Of a DNA stretch of 64,000 nucleotides, positions 37,497 to 48,041 are shown in pieces; the first letter of the stretch is position 1, and each line of letters opens with the position of its first letter. The DNA comes from Mesorhizobium sp. B2-7-2 (GTDB lineage Bacteria > Pseudomonadota > Alphaproteobacteria > Rhizobiales > Rhizobiaceae). The stretch spans positions 434,001 through 498,000 of the forward strand of contig NZ_VFTZ01000001.1 of assembly GCF_006440775.1 (NCBI RefSeq), in the 5' to 3' direction. Under the pieces are notes generated by a model. That model was not told where the DNA came from and did not search any database. It worked only from the letters and a program-made list of their open reading frames with translations. A program made the translations under genes and the position numbers.

Positions 37497-37925
37497 ATGG
37501 CCGAAGCCTATGATCCCGGCAATATCTTCGCGAAAATCCTGCGCGGTGAGATTCCGTCGCACCGCGTCTACGAGGACGATGCGGTCATAGCCTTCATGGA
37601 TGTGATGCCGCAAGGCATGGGCCACACGCTGGTGATGCCCAAGGCGCCGTCGCGCAACATGCTCGACGCCGATCCGGCAACGCTCGGTCCGCTGTTCGCG
37701 GTCGTCCAGAAGGTGGCGGTGGCGGTGAAAAAGGCCTTCGACGCCGACGGCGTCACCCTCATGCAGTTCAACGAATCGGCCTCCGGGCAGACCGTCTACC
37801 ATCTCCATGTCCACGTCGTGCCTCGCTTCGAAGGCGTGCCGTTGAAGCCGCATTCCGGCCAGATGGAGAAGCCGGAAGTGCTGGCCGAGAACGCCGGCAA
37901 GATCCGCGCGGCGCTGGGAAGCTGA
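37497..37925 (+). CDS. HIT-family nucleotide hydrolase/transferase
   Basis: The 142-residue product is a Hint-branch HIT protein: NIFAKILRGEIPSHRVYEDD, then GHTLVMPKA, then the HIT motif HLHVHVVP with the nucleophilic middle His. Such proteins hydrolyse AMP-linked compounds (for example lysyl-AMP). The ATG is part of CACCCCATGG; the open frame before it is not conserved. A strong bidirectional terminator follows. Confidence 0.93.
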   Translation: MAEAYDPGNIFAKILRGEIPSHRVYEDDAVIAFMDVMPQGMGHTLVMPKAPSRNMLDADPATLGPLFAVVQKVAVAVKKAFDADGVTLMQFNESASGQTVYHLHVHVVPRFEGVPLKPHSGQMEKPEVLAENAGKIRAALGS

Positions 37926-37967
37926 CCCAGCCTTCGACCCGGTGACTGCGCGCTGACCGCTCAAAAG

Positions 37968-37994
37968 AAAAGAGCCCCGTTGCGGGGCTCTTTT
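37968..37994 (+). terminator. Bidirectional rho-independent terminator between the HIT gene and clpA
   Basis: GAGCCCCG (37972-37979) pairs with CGGGGCTC (37983-37990) around a three-base loop. Four A precede the stem and TTTT follows. The structure therefore works on both strands and ends both convergent genes. Confidence 0.92.
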
Positions 37995-38014
37995 GCATTT
38001 CACGTGAAGGCCGA

Positions 38015-40480
<2,466 letters not shown>

Positions 40481-40486
40481 GTTACC

Positions 40487-40813
40487 TCACTTCTTCTCCA
40501 TCACGCATTGCAGCGGATGCTGATTCTGTCGGGCGAAATCCATGACCTGGGACACTTTGGTCTCGGCCACCTCGAATGTGTAGATGCCGCACTCGCCCAC
40601 TCCATGATTGTGAACATGAAGCATGATGCGTGTGGCGGCTTCGCGGTCCTTTTGGAAAAAACGCTCCAGGACGTGAACGACGAACTCCATCGGGGTGTAG
40701 TCGTCGTTCAGAATGAGGACCCGGTAGAGACTGGGCTTCTTGGTCTTGGTTTTGGTGCGCGTGATGACAGCGGTGCCGCGACCGGGATCGTTGCGGTCTC
40801 CGTCACTTTGCAT
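40487..40813 (-). CDS. clpS: ATP-dependent Clp protease adaptor ClpS
   Basis: ClpS delivers N-end-rule substrates to ClpA. The 108-residue product has a flexible basic N-terminus (about 1-28) and the folded core [19 protein letters not shown], with the Asp pair of the N-degron pocket, and [19 protein letters not shown] 40813 (MQSDGDRND) was chosen; the frame is open to an ATG at 40891 that would add 26 residues. clpA follows six bases after the stop. Confidence 0.93.
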   Translation of the reverse strand: MQSDGDRNDPGRGTAVITRTKTKTKKPSLYRVLILNDDYTPMEFVVHVLERFFQKDREAATRIMLHVHNHGVGECGIYTFEVAETKVSQVMDFARQNQHPLQCVMEKK

Positions 40814-41013
40814 TCGCACCACGCCTGCCGTGGCAGTCAAACCGATCGTCACGTAGTCCAGCCTTTTCGAATCCTCATGCGAGTTCAACATGTAGGTTCT
40901 CGATGGACGATTTTAAGCCCTTCTGTTTAGCTGACAATATGGCTAGGTGGGCAAACCTCAGCGAATTTCTCAATCGTGAATGCGGCAAGGTGCGTCAGGT
41001 TGCGATCGCGCAT

Positions 41014-41050
41014 GAAAAAACCCGGCCGCGTTTCCGCGACCGGGTGCTTT
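41014..41050 (-). terminator. Rho-independent terminator of the phasin gene
   Basis: On the minus strand ACCCGGTCGCG pairs with CGCGGCCGGGT (41020-41030 with 41035-41045) around a GAAA tetraloop, and TTTTTC follows directly. It lies 41 bases after the phasin stop. Confidence 0.92.
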
Positions 41051-41090
41051 TGATTGGCCCGCTGGCCGTGTCCGGTGTGATCGGGCGAAA

Positions 41091-41420
41091 TTACTTCGCC
41101 TTGGCGACCACCGATTCGAAGGGCTTGTACGCTTCCTTGGCGAGCTCGGCATAGAGATTGCCGATCTTGCTGGCCTCGGCCACGAAGCTCTCATAGCTCT
41201 GCTTGGCGTAATCGGCCTGGATCTCGACGGCCTTCTCGACGGACTTGGCCGCGAACAGCTTCTCGAAGGCGGCGGTGCCGGCTTCGAAGCTCTTCTTGGT
41301 GTATTCGCCGGCTTCGGTGGCGATCGCCTGCGCGCCCTTGGTGAGCGAGGCGAAGCTCTTCAGCCCGGTGTCGGCAAATTCCTTGCCGTATTTCGTGAAG
41401 TCCTCATAGGTCTGGGTCAT
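41091..41420 (-). CDS. Phasin-family protein
   Basis: Phasins coat polyhydroxyalkanoate granules. The 109-residue product is Ala/Lys/Glu-rich and wholly helical, with the family-like TYEDFTKYGKEFADTGLKSF start and the FEKLFAAKSVEKAVEIQADYAK and YESFVAEASKIGNLYAELAKEAYKPFE helices (quoted in part). ATG 41420 (MTQTYEDF) was chosen; the upstream extension is not conserved. A complete transcription unit is visible: promoter 41483-41511, two palindromic operators, and a terminator. This fits control by a PhaR-type repressor that senses polymer. Confidence 0.88.
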   Translation of the reverse strand: MTQTYEDFTKYGKEFADTGLKSFASLTKGAQAIATEAGEYTKKSFEAGTAAFEKLFAAKSVEKAVEIQADYAKQSYESFVAEASKIGNLYAELAKEAYKPFESVVAKAK

Positions 41421-41466
41421 TTCATACTTCCCTTTGGTTGAAACGCCCTTTTTGCCCCGGGCGCCC

Positions 41467-41480
41467 TTGTGCAATGCACC
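41467..41480 (-). promoter_or_regulatory. Second TGC-N3-GCA operator, near the phasin transcription start
   Basis: The plus-strand bases TTGTGCAATGCACC form an imperfect palindrome with the same TTGTGC-N3-GCAC arrangement as the site at 41489-41503. It lies just after the -10, over the predicted start of transcription. Confidence 0.55.
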
Positions 41481-41482
41481 TC

Positions 41483-41511
41483 AATATATTGTGCGATGCA
41501 CAAAAGTCAAG
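41483..41511 (-). promoter_or_regulatory. Sigma-70 promoter of the phasin gene
   Basis: On the minus strand CTTGAC (41506-41511) is followed after 17 bases by TATATT (41483-41488). The -35 is a perfect match to the rhizobial consensus. The predicted start of transcription is near 41476, giving a leader of about 55 bases. Confidence 0.85.
41489..41503 (-). promoter_or_regulatory. Palindromic operator in the phasin promoter spacer (PhaR-like site)
   Basis: TTGTGCGATGCACAA is a perfect 6+6 palindrome with a three-base centre and fills the spacer between -35 and -10. Its TGC-N3-GCA core agrees with the PhaR/PhbF-type sites described for phasin genes. A bound protein would block RNA polymerase. 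That the ligand is PhaR is inferred. Confidence 0.65.
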
Positions 41512-41708
41512 AATCCCTTGGCATGCAGGGGGTCCAGCGCCGGCGGCCGGTAAAATTCGATTAAAGAGAAGCTCGATTTGCCGAAAAATGGTGAACGCGG
41601 CGGTTACCATAAACGGATTGGTAACGCTGGGCGCGATAGCTTGGCCGGAAGTGAGGCCGGCACTCCCTTTGCCGCCTCCGGGGCAACGAAAATTCAGGGT
41701 AAGTAACG

Positions 41709-43133
41709 GTGCGTCAGGCGTTGTCGGGGCTGGTCTCCAAATCTTTCTCCCTCAAGGCAATCATGATCGCCGCGCTCGCGATGACGGTTGTCGTCGCCGA
41801 CGTGGCGTCGGCAATGGCAGCGAGATCCTCGGCCATCGTCGTGGACGCCAAGACCGGCAAGGTGCTCTACTCCGCTGACGCCAATGGCCGGCGCTATCCC
41901 GCCTCGCTTACCAAGATGATGACCCTCTACCTCACCTTCGAAGCACTGGCGAAGGGCAGGATCAGCAAGAACACCCCGGTTCCGTTTTCCGCTCATGCCG
42001 CCGCCGAGGCGCCGACCAAGCTCGGCGTGCGCGCCGGCGGCTCGGTTCCGGTCGAGACCGCGATTCTGTCGATCGTGACGAAATCCGCCAATGACTCGGC
42101 GACCGCGCTCGGCGAGATGCTTGGCGGCAGCGAGGACAATTTCGCCCGCATGATGACGGCCAAGGCGCGCCAGCTCGGCATGAACGGCACCGTCTTCCGC
42201 AACGCCAACGGCCTGCCCGACCCGGGCCAGTTCACCACCGCTCACGACATGGCGATGCTGGGCATCGCGCTGCGCGAGCATTATCCGCAATATTACGGCT
42301 ATTTCTCGCAGCGCTCGTTTCTCTACGGGCGTCAGCGCATCAACGGCCACAACCGTCTGCTCGGCCGCATCAGGGGCGTCGACGGCATCAAGACCGGGTA
42401 CACCCGCGCTTCAGGCTACAACCTCGTCTCCTCCGTTGCCGATGGCGACCGCCGCCTCGTCGCGGTGGTGATGGGCGGCGCTTCCGGCCGCAGCCGCGAC
42501 AACCAGATGGCCGCGCTGATCAACACCTATCTGCCGCGCGCCTCGACGCGCGGCGGCGGCGATCTCATCGCCAAGGGCAACGACAATCCGATCAAGACCT
42601 TGGCCAAGGTCCTTTTGCCCAAGCATGACGCGCCGACTCCGGACGCCAAGCCGGCTACGGATGACGCTGTCGTCGCCTCAGCCGACGATGACGTCCAGGA
42701 CGACAGCCAACAGGTCGCCGAAGAGACGAGACCGGTGATCCAGATCAAGAAGGTGAAGACGGTTGCCGTGGCCGCGATGGCGCCGCCCGCCAAAACCGAG
42801 GAAGCCTCGGCCCAGGTCGTCACCGCCTATGCCGACCCAGCGCCCGCAGCACCGGCGATCGATCCGGTCAAGACATCGTCGGTGCCCTCCGGCTGGGTCG
42901 TTCAGGTTGCATCGTCGCCGACGAAAACCGGAGCCCAGGCGCTGCTCGAAAAGACGAGCAAGCAGGCGCCGAGGGTCCTGGCGGACGCATCGGGCTTCAC
43001 GGTCGCTTTCGACAAGGACGGCACCACCTACTACCGCGCCCGTTTCGGCGGCTTCGGCTCGAAGGACGCAGCCTGGAAGGCCTGCGACGCCCTGAAGCGC
43101 AAGAAAATCTCGTGCTACGCCGTCGAGCAATAG
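41709..43133 (+). CDS. D-alanyl-D-alanine carboxypeptidase (PBP5/6-like) with C-terminal SPOR domain
   Basis: The 474-residue product trims the terminal D-Ala from peptidoglycan stem peptides. A signal peptide (to about residue 37) precedes the S11 peptidase domain with Ser66-Leu-Thr-Lys69, Ser126-Ala-Asn128 and Lys228-Thr-Gly230. An Ala/Pro-rich linker (about 290-390) leads to a SPOR domain at about 393-474 (GWVVQVASSPTKTGAQALLE...YYRARFGGF). SPOR domains bind denuded glycan at the septum, so the enzyme is probably recruited to the division site. The start is GTG. Confidence 0.93.
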   Translation: MRQALSGLVSKSFSLKAIMIAALAMTVVVADVASAMAARSSAIVVDAKTGKVLYSADANGRRYPASLTKMMTLYLTFEALAKGRISKNTPVPFSAHAAAEAPTKLGVRAGGSVPVETAILSIVTKSANDSATALGEMLGGSEDNFARMMTAKARQLGMNGTVFRNANGLPDPGQFTTAHDMAMLGIALREHYPQYYGYFSQRSFLYGRQRINGHNRLLGRIRGVDGIKTGYTRASGYNLVSSVADGDRRLVAVVMGGASGRSRDNQMAALINTYLPRASTRGGGDLIAKGNDNPIKTLAKVLLPKHDAPTPDAKPATDDAVVASADDDVQDDSQQVAEETRPVIQIKKVKTVAVAAMAPPAKTEEASAQVVTAYADPAPAAPAIDPVKTSSVPSGWVVQVASSPTKTGAQALLEKTSKQAPRVLADASGFTVAFDKDGTTYYRARFGGFGSKDAAWKACDALKRKKISCYAVEQ

Positions 43134-43176
43134 GCGGCTGTTGAAATCTCCGGGAAAGTACCCGCGTCGAAGGAGA

Positions 43177-43875
43177 CTAATCGTGATTGGAGAGCAGGAC
43201 GTCCTTGGCTTCATTGATCCGCGCCGCCAGGACAGACGTGCCGCCGACATCGGCGTTCAGGCGCTGCATCAGGCGGCGGTGCGCCTTGCGGATATCCGCC
43301 GCGGCAGCCCCCGCTTCAAGACCAAGGACCTTGTAGGCCTCCTCCTTAGTCATGGAGCCCGCACCTGGCGCAACACCCAGCCCTTCGCCACCGTGCGGCT
43401 GCGCGTCCTTGCGCCAGACGGGAAAACGGCCGTCAAGATACGTCTCTAGGAGCTGGCGGCTCTCCATATCCGGGCTGAGCTCGCCATGAAGCTGGCGCAG
43501 GTCCGTCAGCCCCATTGCTCCCAGCATCTTGCCTTCATAACGCCCGGCCAGGACAAGCCCCTCAAGCTTGCCGCTGTCGTGGTCGAGGTCCATTTCGAGC
43601 GCGGCGGTGCGCACCGTCGAATGTTTGGACGCGGCGGCGCGCGCCGGAGGCCGTCTCGTGCGTATCCAGCCGACCCAGGCCAGCGCCGCGAGCAAAAGCA
43701 GTCCACCGATAAGGCTGCGGCCAAAGATCAGCATCGGCGCCCCGACAAGGCCCAGAAAAGCCGGTCCAAGCGATCTCAGACTGTCGGCCATCCTTGCGGG
43801 ATCAGCACGCACAAAGAGCATGGCGGCACCGAAAAGCACCACAAGCACCGCTGCCAAAGCGAGGATCACACCCAT
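43177..43875 (-). CDS. Membrane-anchored protein with degenerate J-domain
   Basis: The 232-residue product has one or two N-terminal membrane segments (about residues 3-22 and 40-70), a middle region (about 90-160) with LYxGxxLGxMGLTDLRQLHGE-like features, and a C-terminal J-like domain (about 174-232: MTKEEAYKVLGLEAGAAAADIRKAHRRLM, quoted in part). Where J-proteins carry HPD this one has Asn207-Ala208-Asp209, so it should not trigger DnaK ATPase in the usual way. The order membrane anchor then J-domain is that of the Tim14/DjlC-like proteins of alphaproteobacteria. ATG 43875 was chosen. Confidence 0.8.
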   Translation of the reverse strand: MGVILALAAVLVVLFGAAMLFVRADPARMADSLRSLGPAFLGLVGAPMLIFGRSLIGGLLLLAALAWVGWIRTRRPPARAAASKHSTVRTAALEMDLDHDSGKLEGLVLAGRYEGKMLGAMGLTDLRQLHGELSPDMESRQLLETYLDGRFPVWRKDAQPHGGEGLGVAPGAGSMTKEEAYKVLGLEAGAAAADIRKAHRRLMQRLNADVGGTSVLAARINEAKDVLLSNHD

Positions 43876-43998
43876 CGGGTAGCACCGCCATACGGATGAC
43901 CGAGCATAACAAATAGGATGGGACCAAGGTCCGGCGCTTGCAAGTCCCACATCGAACGAGCCGAAGGGCCAGCGGCGGGCTTGCCGGCCGGCGCGGCG

Positions 43999-44433
43999 CT
44001 ACAGCAGGCCGAGTTCGGCGAGTTCGAGCCTCAGCTTGGGCGGCATTTCGGCGAGTGCCGCCCTGCCCTTGCCGAGATCGGCCGGTGCGTCGGCGGGCTT
44101 CAGATAGCGCCAGCCCTGGAAGGCGCGGCGCGGCTGCCAGTCGGTGCGCACCACCTCAGGATCGAGCATGAGATGACAACGGCCGATGCCCTCGCCGTCG
44201 ACGAAGGGCCGGATCTCGGTGATCAGTTGCCGGCACTGCACGCTGCCCTTGATTACCCAATAGAGCGAGCCGCCATCGGTGATCTCATCGCCGCGCGTCG
44301 GCACCATGCGGGTGGTGTGCCAGTGCTCGGCCGGCTCGCCGGCACGGCGCCGCTCGTCGAGGCGGAAGGCGATCCACTCTTCGAGATCCTCGACGCTGTC
44401 GCAACCGACGCACAGTTTTAGCAGATTGAGCAT
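43999..44433 (-). CDS. DUF1489 family protein
   Basis: The 144-residue product matches the DUF1489 family of alphaproteobacteria: MLNLLKLCVGCDSVEDLEEW at the start, TTRMVPTRGDEI in the middle, SLYWVIKGSVQCRQ and the RAFQGWRYL segment near the end. Function is unknown. No signal or membrane segment is seen. It lies alone between the J-like protein and the hicB remnant, all on the minus strand. Confidence 0.85.
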   Translation of the reverse strand: MLNLLKLCVGCDSVEDLEEWIAFRLDERRRAGEPAEHWHTTRMVPTRGDEITDGGSLYWVIKGSVQCRQLITEIRPFVDGEGIGRCHLMLDPEVVRTDWQPRRAFQGWRYLKPADAPADLGKGRAALAEMPPKLRLELAELGLL

Positions 44434-44508
44434 GGTCGCAATCTAGCGACGGCGTAGCGGGGGTTCAACGCCTCGAGCGGTTTTGCACAGGCAAGAAAGG
44501 CTGTCGGC

Positions 44509-44724
44509 TCAAGAGGCTTGCATCGCCGTCTCGAGGCCTTTCTCCCTGCAAATTTCATGGAAGATCGCCAAAGATTTCGCCCCTTCGACATAGAGCTGCT
44601 CGACATCCTGCGCATAGAAGTCGGCGCCGCCAGCAAGTCCGAGAAACTCGCCTCTCAACATCCCGATTTCAGGATCGAATGCCATCGTAGCCTTATGGCC
44701 GTCGATCTCGATGATGTTCTTCAT
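44509..44724 (-). CDS. Short HicB-like antitoxin lacking a DNA-binding domain
   Basis: The 71-residue product has the HicB N-terminal fold: HKATMAFDPEIGMLRGEF, then GGADFYAQDVEQLYVEGAKSL, then FHEICREKGLE. Complete chromosomal HicB of this type continues with a ribbon-helix-helix DNA-binding domain of about 35-40 residues, which is absent: a stop follows at ETAMQAS. No RHH-like sequence appears in other frames downstream. The ATG overlaps the end of a HicA-like remnant by four bases (ATGA). This looks like a decaying toxin-antitoxin locus; expression cannot be judged. Confidence 0.65.
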   Translation of the reverse strand: MKNIIEIDGHKATMAFDPEIGMLRGEFLGLAGGADFYAQDVEQLYVEGAKSLAIFHEICREKGLETAMQAS

Positions 44725-44775
44725 GTTCTAACTCCGTGACTCTCCAGCCATTTTCTGATGGTTTCTTAGCATAGA
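44721..44775 (-). pseudogene. HicA-like toxin remnant (C-terminal codons only)
   Basis: In the frame that ends with TGA inside the hicB ATGA, the last codons read ETIRKWLESHGVRT, resembling the C-terminal helix of HicA toxins of this family. A TAA stop lies directly before this segment, and the codons further up (HHPVRHLLC) show only weak likeness. The four-base stop-start overlap is typical of hicAB pairs. The similarity is short, so the call is tentative. Confidence 0.4.
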
Positions 44776-44844
44776 AGGTGACGGACCGGATGATGGCTGC
44801 GCTGGTAGTTCGGCCTTCGAGGTCAGCCGAAACATCCATCGCCT

Positions 44845-44898
44845 GTCATCCACGGGCGGAGCAAGGAGCGAAGCGACGCGCGCAGATCCGAGGATGAC
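44845..44898. repeat. Palindromic intergenic repeat element
   Basis: The ends GTCATCCACGG (44845-44855) and CCGAGGATGAC (44888-44898) are inverted repeats with one mismatch. The inside contains GAGCGAAGCGACGCGCG, a phrase common in short interspersed repeats of Mesorhizobium genomes as far as I recall. It lies between sdaA and the hicAB remnant. Confidence 0.7.
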
Positions 44899-44970
44899 GA
44901 CATTCGGAGCGCCTTGACCAATCTCGAGCTTCGAGACGCGGGGAAGGAGATCTTGGCTGCGAAGCCCTGT

Positions 44971-46374
44971 TCAGCACTCCACCACATTGACCGCCAGGCC
45001 GCCGAGGCTGGTTTCCTTGTATTTCTCGTTCATGTCGAGGCCGGTCTGGCGCATGGTCTCGATCGCGGCGTCGAGCGGCACGAAATGCGTGCCGTCGCCC
45101 TTGATGGCCAAGGAAGCCGCCGTTACAGCCTTCACCGCCCCCAGCGCATTTCGCTCGATGCAGGGCACCTGCACAAGGCCGCCGACCGGATCGCATGTCA
45201 TGCCGAGATGATGCTCGAGCGCGATCTCGGCGGCGTTCTCCACCTGCTCGGGCGTGCCGCCCATGACGGCGCACAGCCCAGCGGCGGCCATCGCCGAAGC
45301 GGAACCCACCTCGCCCTGGCAACCAACCTCGGCGCCCGAGATCGAGGCGTTGGATTTGATGATGCCGCCGACGGCGGCGGCCGTCAGCAGGAAGTCACGG
45401 ATGCTCGGCTGGTCGGCTTCAGGATGGAAATGCAGCCAGTAGCGCAGCACTGCCGGCAGCGTGCCGGCGGCGCCATTGGTCGGCGCGGTCACCACGCGCC
45501 CGCCGGCGGCGTTCTCCTCGTTGACTGCCATGGCGTAGATCGACAGCCAGTCATTGGCGAGCAAGGGATTTGGCCTGTTTTGCTGCCACTGTTCCTGCAA
45601 TTTGTCGTGCAGCTGCCGCGCGCGGCGGCGCACCTTCAACCCACCCGGCATGATGCCGTCCTGCGACAAGCCGCGATCGATGCAACCCTTCATCGCGCCC
45701 CAGATCGCGTCGAGGCCTTCGTCGAGCTCCTCGCGCGACATATGCTTTTCCTCGTTGGCGCGCTTCATCTCGGCGATCGAAAGCCCACTCTTGGCCGCCA
45801 TGGCCAGCATCTCGACGGCGTTCTTGAAGGGGTACGGCACGTTCTTGCCCTCGGTTGTCACCGAGCCCTTGGCCTTCATGCGCTGTAGCTCTTCCTCGGA
45901 GACGACGAAACCGCCGCCGATCGAATAATAGATGCGCTTGAGCAGCAGCCGGTCGGAAGCATCATAGGCATAGAAGGCCATGCCGTTGGCATGGCCGGCC
46001 AGCGCCGTCTTGCGGTCGAGCACGAGGTCCTTGGCGGGATCGAAGCGGTACGTCGGATGCCCAGGCGGCGAAATGCGCTTCTCCGCGCCGATGCGGGCGA
46101 CGATGCCGTCGGCTTCGTCCGGATCGACCGTCTGCGGTGTCTGGCCGGCCAAGCCGAGGATGACGGCGCGGTCGGAGCCGTGGCCGATGCCGGTATAGGC
46201 AAGCGAGCCGTGCAGGCTGGCGCCGATGCGGTCAACCTTGACGCCGGCGGGCCGAGGCCAGTCGCCGGCCAGGATCTCGTCGAGGAAGCGGCGCGCGGCC
46301 GTCATCGGCCCCATCGTGTGCGAGCTCGATGGGCCGATGCCGATCTTGAACAGGTCGAAAACCGAAAGGAACAC
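44971..46374 (-). CDS. sdaA: L-serine ammonia-lyase (iron-sulfur, single-chain)
   Basis: The enzyme deaminates L-serine to pyruvate with a [4Fe-4S] cluster. The 467-residue product has the beta domain first ([32 protein letters not shown]), then the alpha domain with [39 protein letters not shown] (quoted in part) and the cluster cysteines in GCQ, TCDP and PCIE. The GTG at 46374 has AGGAG upstream; the open frame further up is not conserved. The gene is divergent from the DUF599 gene. Confidence 0.94.
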   Translation of the reverse strand: MFLSVFDLFKIGIGPSSSHTMGPMTAARRFLDEILAGDWPRPAGVKVDRIGASLHGSLAYTGIGHGSDRAVILGLAGQTPQTVDPDEADGIVARIGAEKRISPPGHPTYRFDPAKDLVLDRKTALAGHANGMAFYAYDASDRLLLKRIYYSIGGGFVVSEEELQRMKAKGSVTTEGKNVPYPFKNAVEMLAMAAKSGLSIAEMKRANEEKHMSREELDEGLDAIWGAMKGCIDRGLSQDGIMPGGLKVRRRARQLHDKLQEQWQQNRPNPLLANDWLSIYAMAVNEENAAGGRVVTAPTNGAAGTLPAVLRYWLHFHPEADQPSIRDFLLTAAAVGGIIKSNASISGAEVGCQGEVGSASAMAAAGLCAVMGGTPEQVENAAEIALEHHLGMTCDPVGGLVQVPCIERNALGAVKAVTAASLAIKGDGTHFVPLDAAIETMRQTGLDMNEKYKETSLGGLAVNVVEC

Positions 46375-46542
46375 TGGGGCTTTGTCTCCTGAGGACTGCT
46401 CAAAGCATACATATAGGAATTCCCGGGATGTTTCCGCTGTTTTGCATGGCGCGGAGCGGCGGCTGCCGACCTTGTTTGCTCCGCCAGCGACATCGCTTGC
46501 CGCCTGTCGAAGTGCCGGCACCCCCTGTGTTAAAAGCAATGG

Positions 46543-47262
46543 ATGGGCGACTCACTTCATCTTTCGGCGGCCGATCTGGCGGCGCTGGCTTTCTTCCTGG
46601 TCGTCTGGGTTGCGCACACGCTCGCCTCGGACGGCAAGCTGGTCCGTCGCATGTCGCTGACCACGGCGATGAACGCCCAGCGCGAAGCCTGGATGCGCAA
46701 CATGGCCGAGCGCGAGATTCGGATCGTCGACACCGCCATCATGGGCGGCCTGCAGCAAGGCACCGCCTTCTTCGCTTCTTCTTCTCTGATCGCGCTCGGC
46801 GGCTGCTTTGCCCTGCTCGGCGCCTCAGACCGCGTGCTTGAGGTTCTGGCCGGCCTGCCCTTCGGCGCGGCTCCGTCGCGCGAAGCCTTCCAGACCAAGG
46901 TGTTCGGCCTGGTGCTTGTCCTGGCCTTCGCCTTCTTCAAATTCGGCTGGGCCTATCGCCTGTTCAACTATTGCTCGATCCTGATCGGCGCCGTGCCGAC
47001 CCCGCATGGCCCGGCTTCGCGCAACCCGGTCAGCGAAACGGCGGTGTGGCGGGCGACGCGCATGAACGTGCTTGCCGGCAAGCACTTCAACTCCGGACTG
47101 CGCGCCGTCTTCTTCTCGATCGGCTATCTCGGCTGGTTCGTCGACCCGGTCGTCTTCGTGATATCGACGCTGGTGCTTCTGGCGGTGCTGGTGCGCCGCC
47201 AGTTCTTCTCGGCGGCGCGGCAAGCCGTGCTCGGTCAGACGCCCGGCCCGGGAAAGAACTGA
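46543..47262 (+). CDS. DUF599 family membrane protein
   Basis: The 239-residue product has four or five membrane helices (about residues 8-24, 70-100, 120-140, 185-215). It matches DUF599 by its segments REAWMRNMAEREIRIVDTAI, LVLVLAFAFFKFGWAYRLFNY (quoted in part) and NSGLRAVFFSIGYLGWFVDP. Function is unknown. Its 3' end overlaps the convergent YdcF-type gene by 28 bases. Confidence 0.85.
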   Translation: MGDSLHLSAADLAALAFFLVVWVAHTLASDGKLVRRMSLTTAMNAQREAWMRNMAEREIRIVDTAIMGGLQQGTAFFASSSLIALGGCFALLGASDRVLEVLAGLPFGAAPSREAFQTKVFGLVLVLAFAFFKFGWAYRLFNYCSILIGAVPTPHGPASRNPVSETAVWRATRMNVLAGKHFNSGLRAVFFSIGYLGWFVDPVVFVISTLVLLAVLVRRQFFSAARQAVLGQTPGPGKN

Positions 47263-48041
47263 TCGATCTTGCCGGACAGCCTGTAGGCGAAAAGCCCGAT
47301 CCACTCGCGCACTGCGATGGTGGTCGCCTGCACCGAATCGACCGGATTGTCGCGGTAGAGGCCGACGCCTTCCCTGCCCGAGGTGCGATAGTCGACCGGC
47401 CACGGAACGGTCGCAAAACCCGCCTTGTCGAACAGCGCCTTGGCGCGCGGCATGTGGAAAGCCGAGGTTACCAACAGCCAGGTCTCACCCGGCTTCGGCT
47501 CGATCAGTTTTCGCGAGAACACCGCATTCTCGTAAGTGTTGCGGGATTTATTCTCTAGGATCAGGCGATCGGCGGAAATGCCTAAAGCGCCGAGCAGCCG
47601 CGGCGCCGTGTCGGCATCGCCCTCGCCGTCGAGAAAAAGCGAGCCGTTGCCGCCCGATACGACGATCTTCGCTTGCGGAAAGCGCCTCGCAAGGATCGCT
47701 GTCTCCACCATGCGGTCGCCGCTGCTGTTCAGCTCGTAACCGCCGCGCGCCAGATTGATGGCGCCCTCGAAGCCGCCGCCGAGCACGACGATGCCGTCGA
47801 CCTTCTCGGGCAATGGCGGCTTGGGAAAGCGTTGTTCGAGCGGATTGAGCATCATCGCGCCGACCGACGTCCAGGCCGAAAGGACCAGGATCGTGACAGC
47901 GAGCACGCTGCCCGTCGCAGCCAGCCGGCGCCGCCCGAGCAGCGCTGCCACCAGGCCGGCGAGCAACAGGAAGATCGCCAGATTGATCGGCTGGATGAAG
48001 AACCAAAGAATCTTCGAAAGATAGTAGAACACGCTTGGCAC
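47235..48041 (-). CDS. YdcF/ElyC-type DUF218 protein
   Basis: The 268-residue product has two N-terminal membrane helices (about 10-60) and a DUF218 Rossmann-like domain with DGIVVLGGGFEGAINLARGGYE, KIVVSGGNG, NKSRNTYENA and LLVTSAFHMPRAKALF. ElyC, the E. coli homologue with the same layout, affects undecaprenyl-carrier metabolism and envelope integrity. The start is six bases below the stop of the next upstream gene region, with which it is probably co-transcribed. Confidence 0.88.
   Translation of the reverse strand: MPSVFYYLSKILWFFIQPINLAIFLLLAGLVAALLGRRRLAATGSVLAVTILVLSAWTSVGAMMLNPLEQRFPKPPLPEKVDGIVVLGGGFEGAINLARGGYELNSSGDRMVETAILARRFPQAKIVVSGGNGSLFLDGEGDADTAPRLLGALGISADRLILENKSRNTYENAVFSRKLIEPKPGETWLLVTSAFHMPRAKALFDKAGFATVPWPVDYRTSGREGVGLYRDNPVDSVQATTIAVREWIGLFAYRLSGKIDQFFPGPGV

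Noticed and set aside
40814..40891. Longer ClpS with 26 more residues
   Set aside because: The longer form is possible, but the shorter start gives the usual ClpS length. The upstream codons look like leader sequence.
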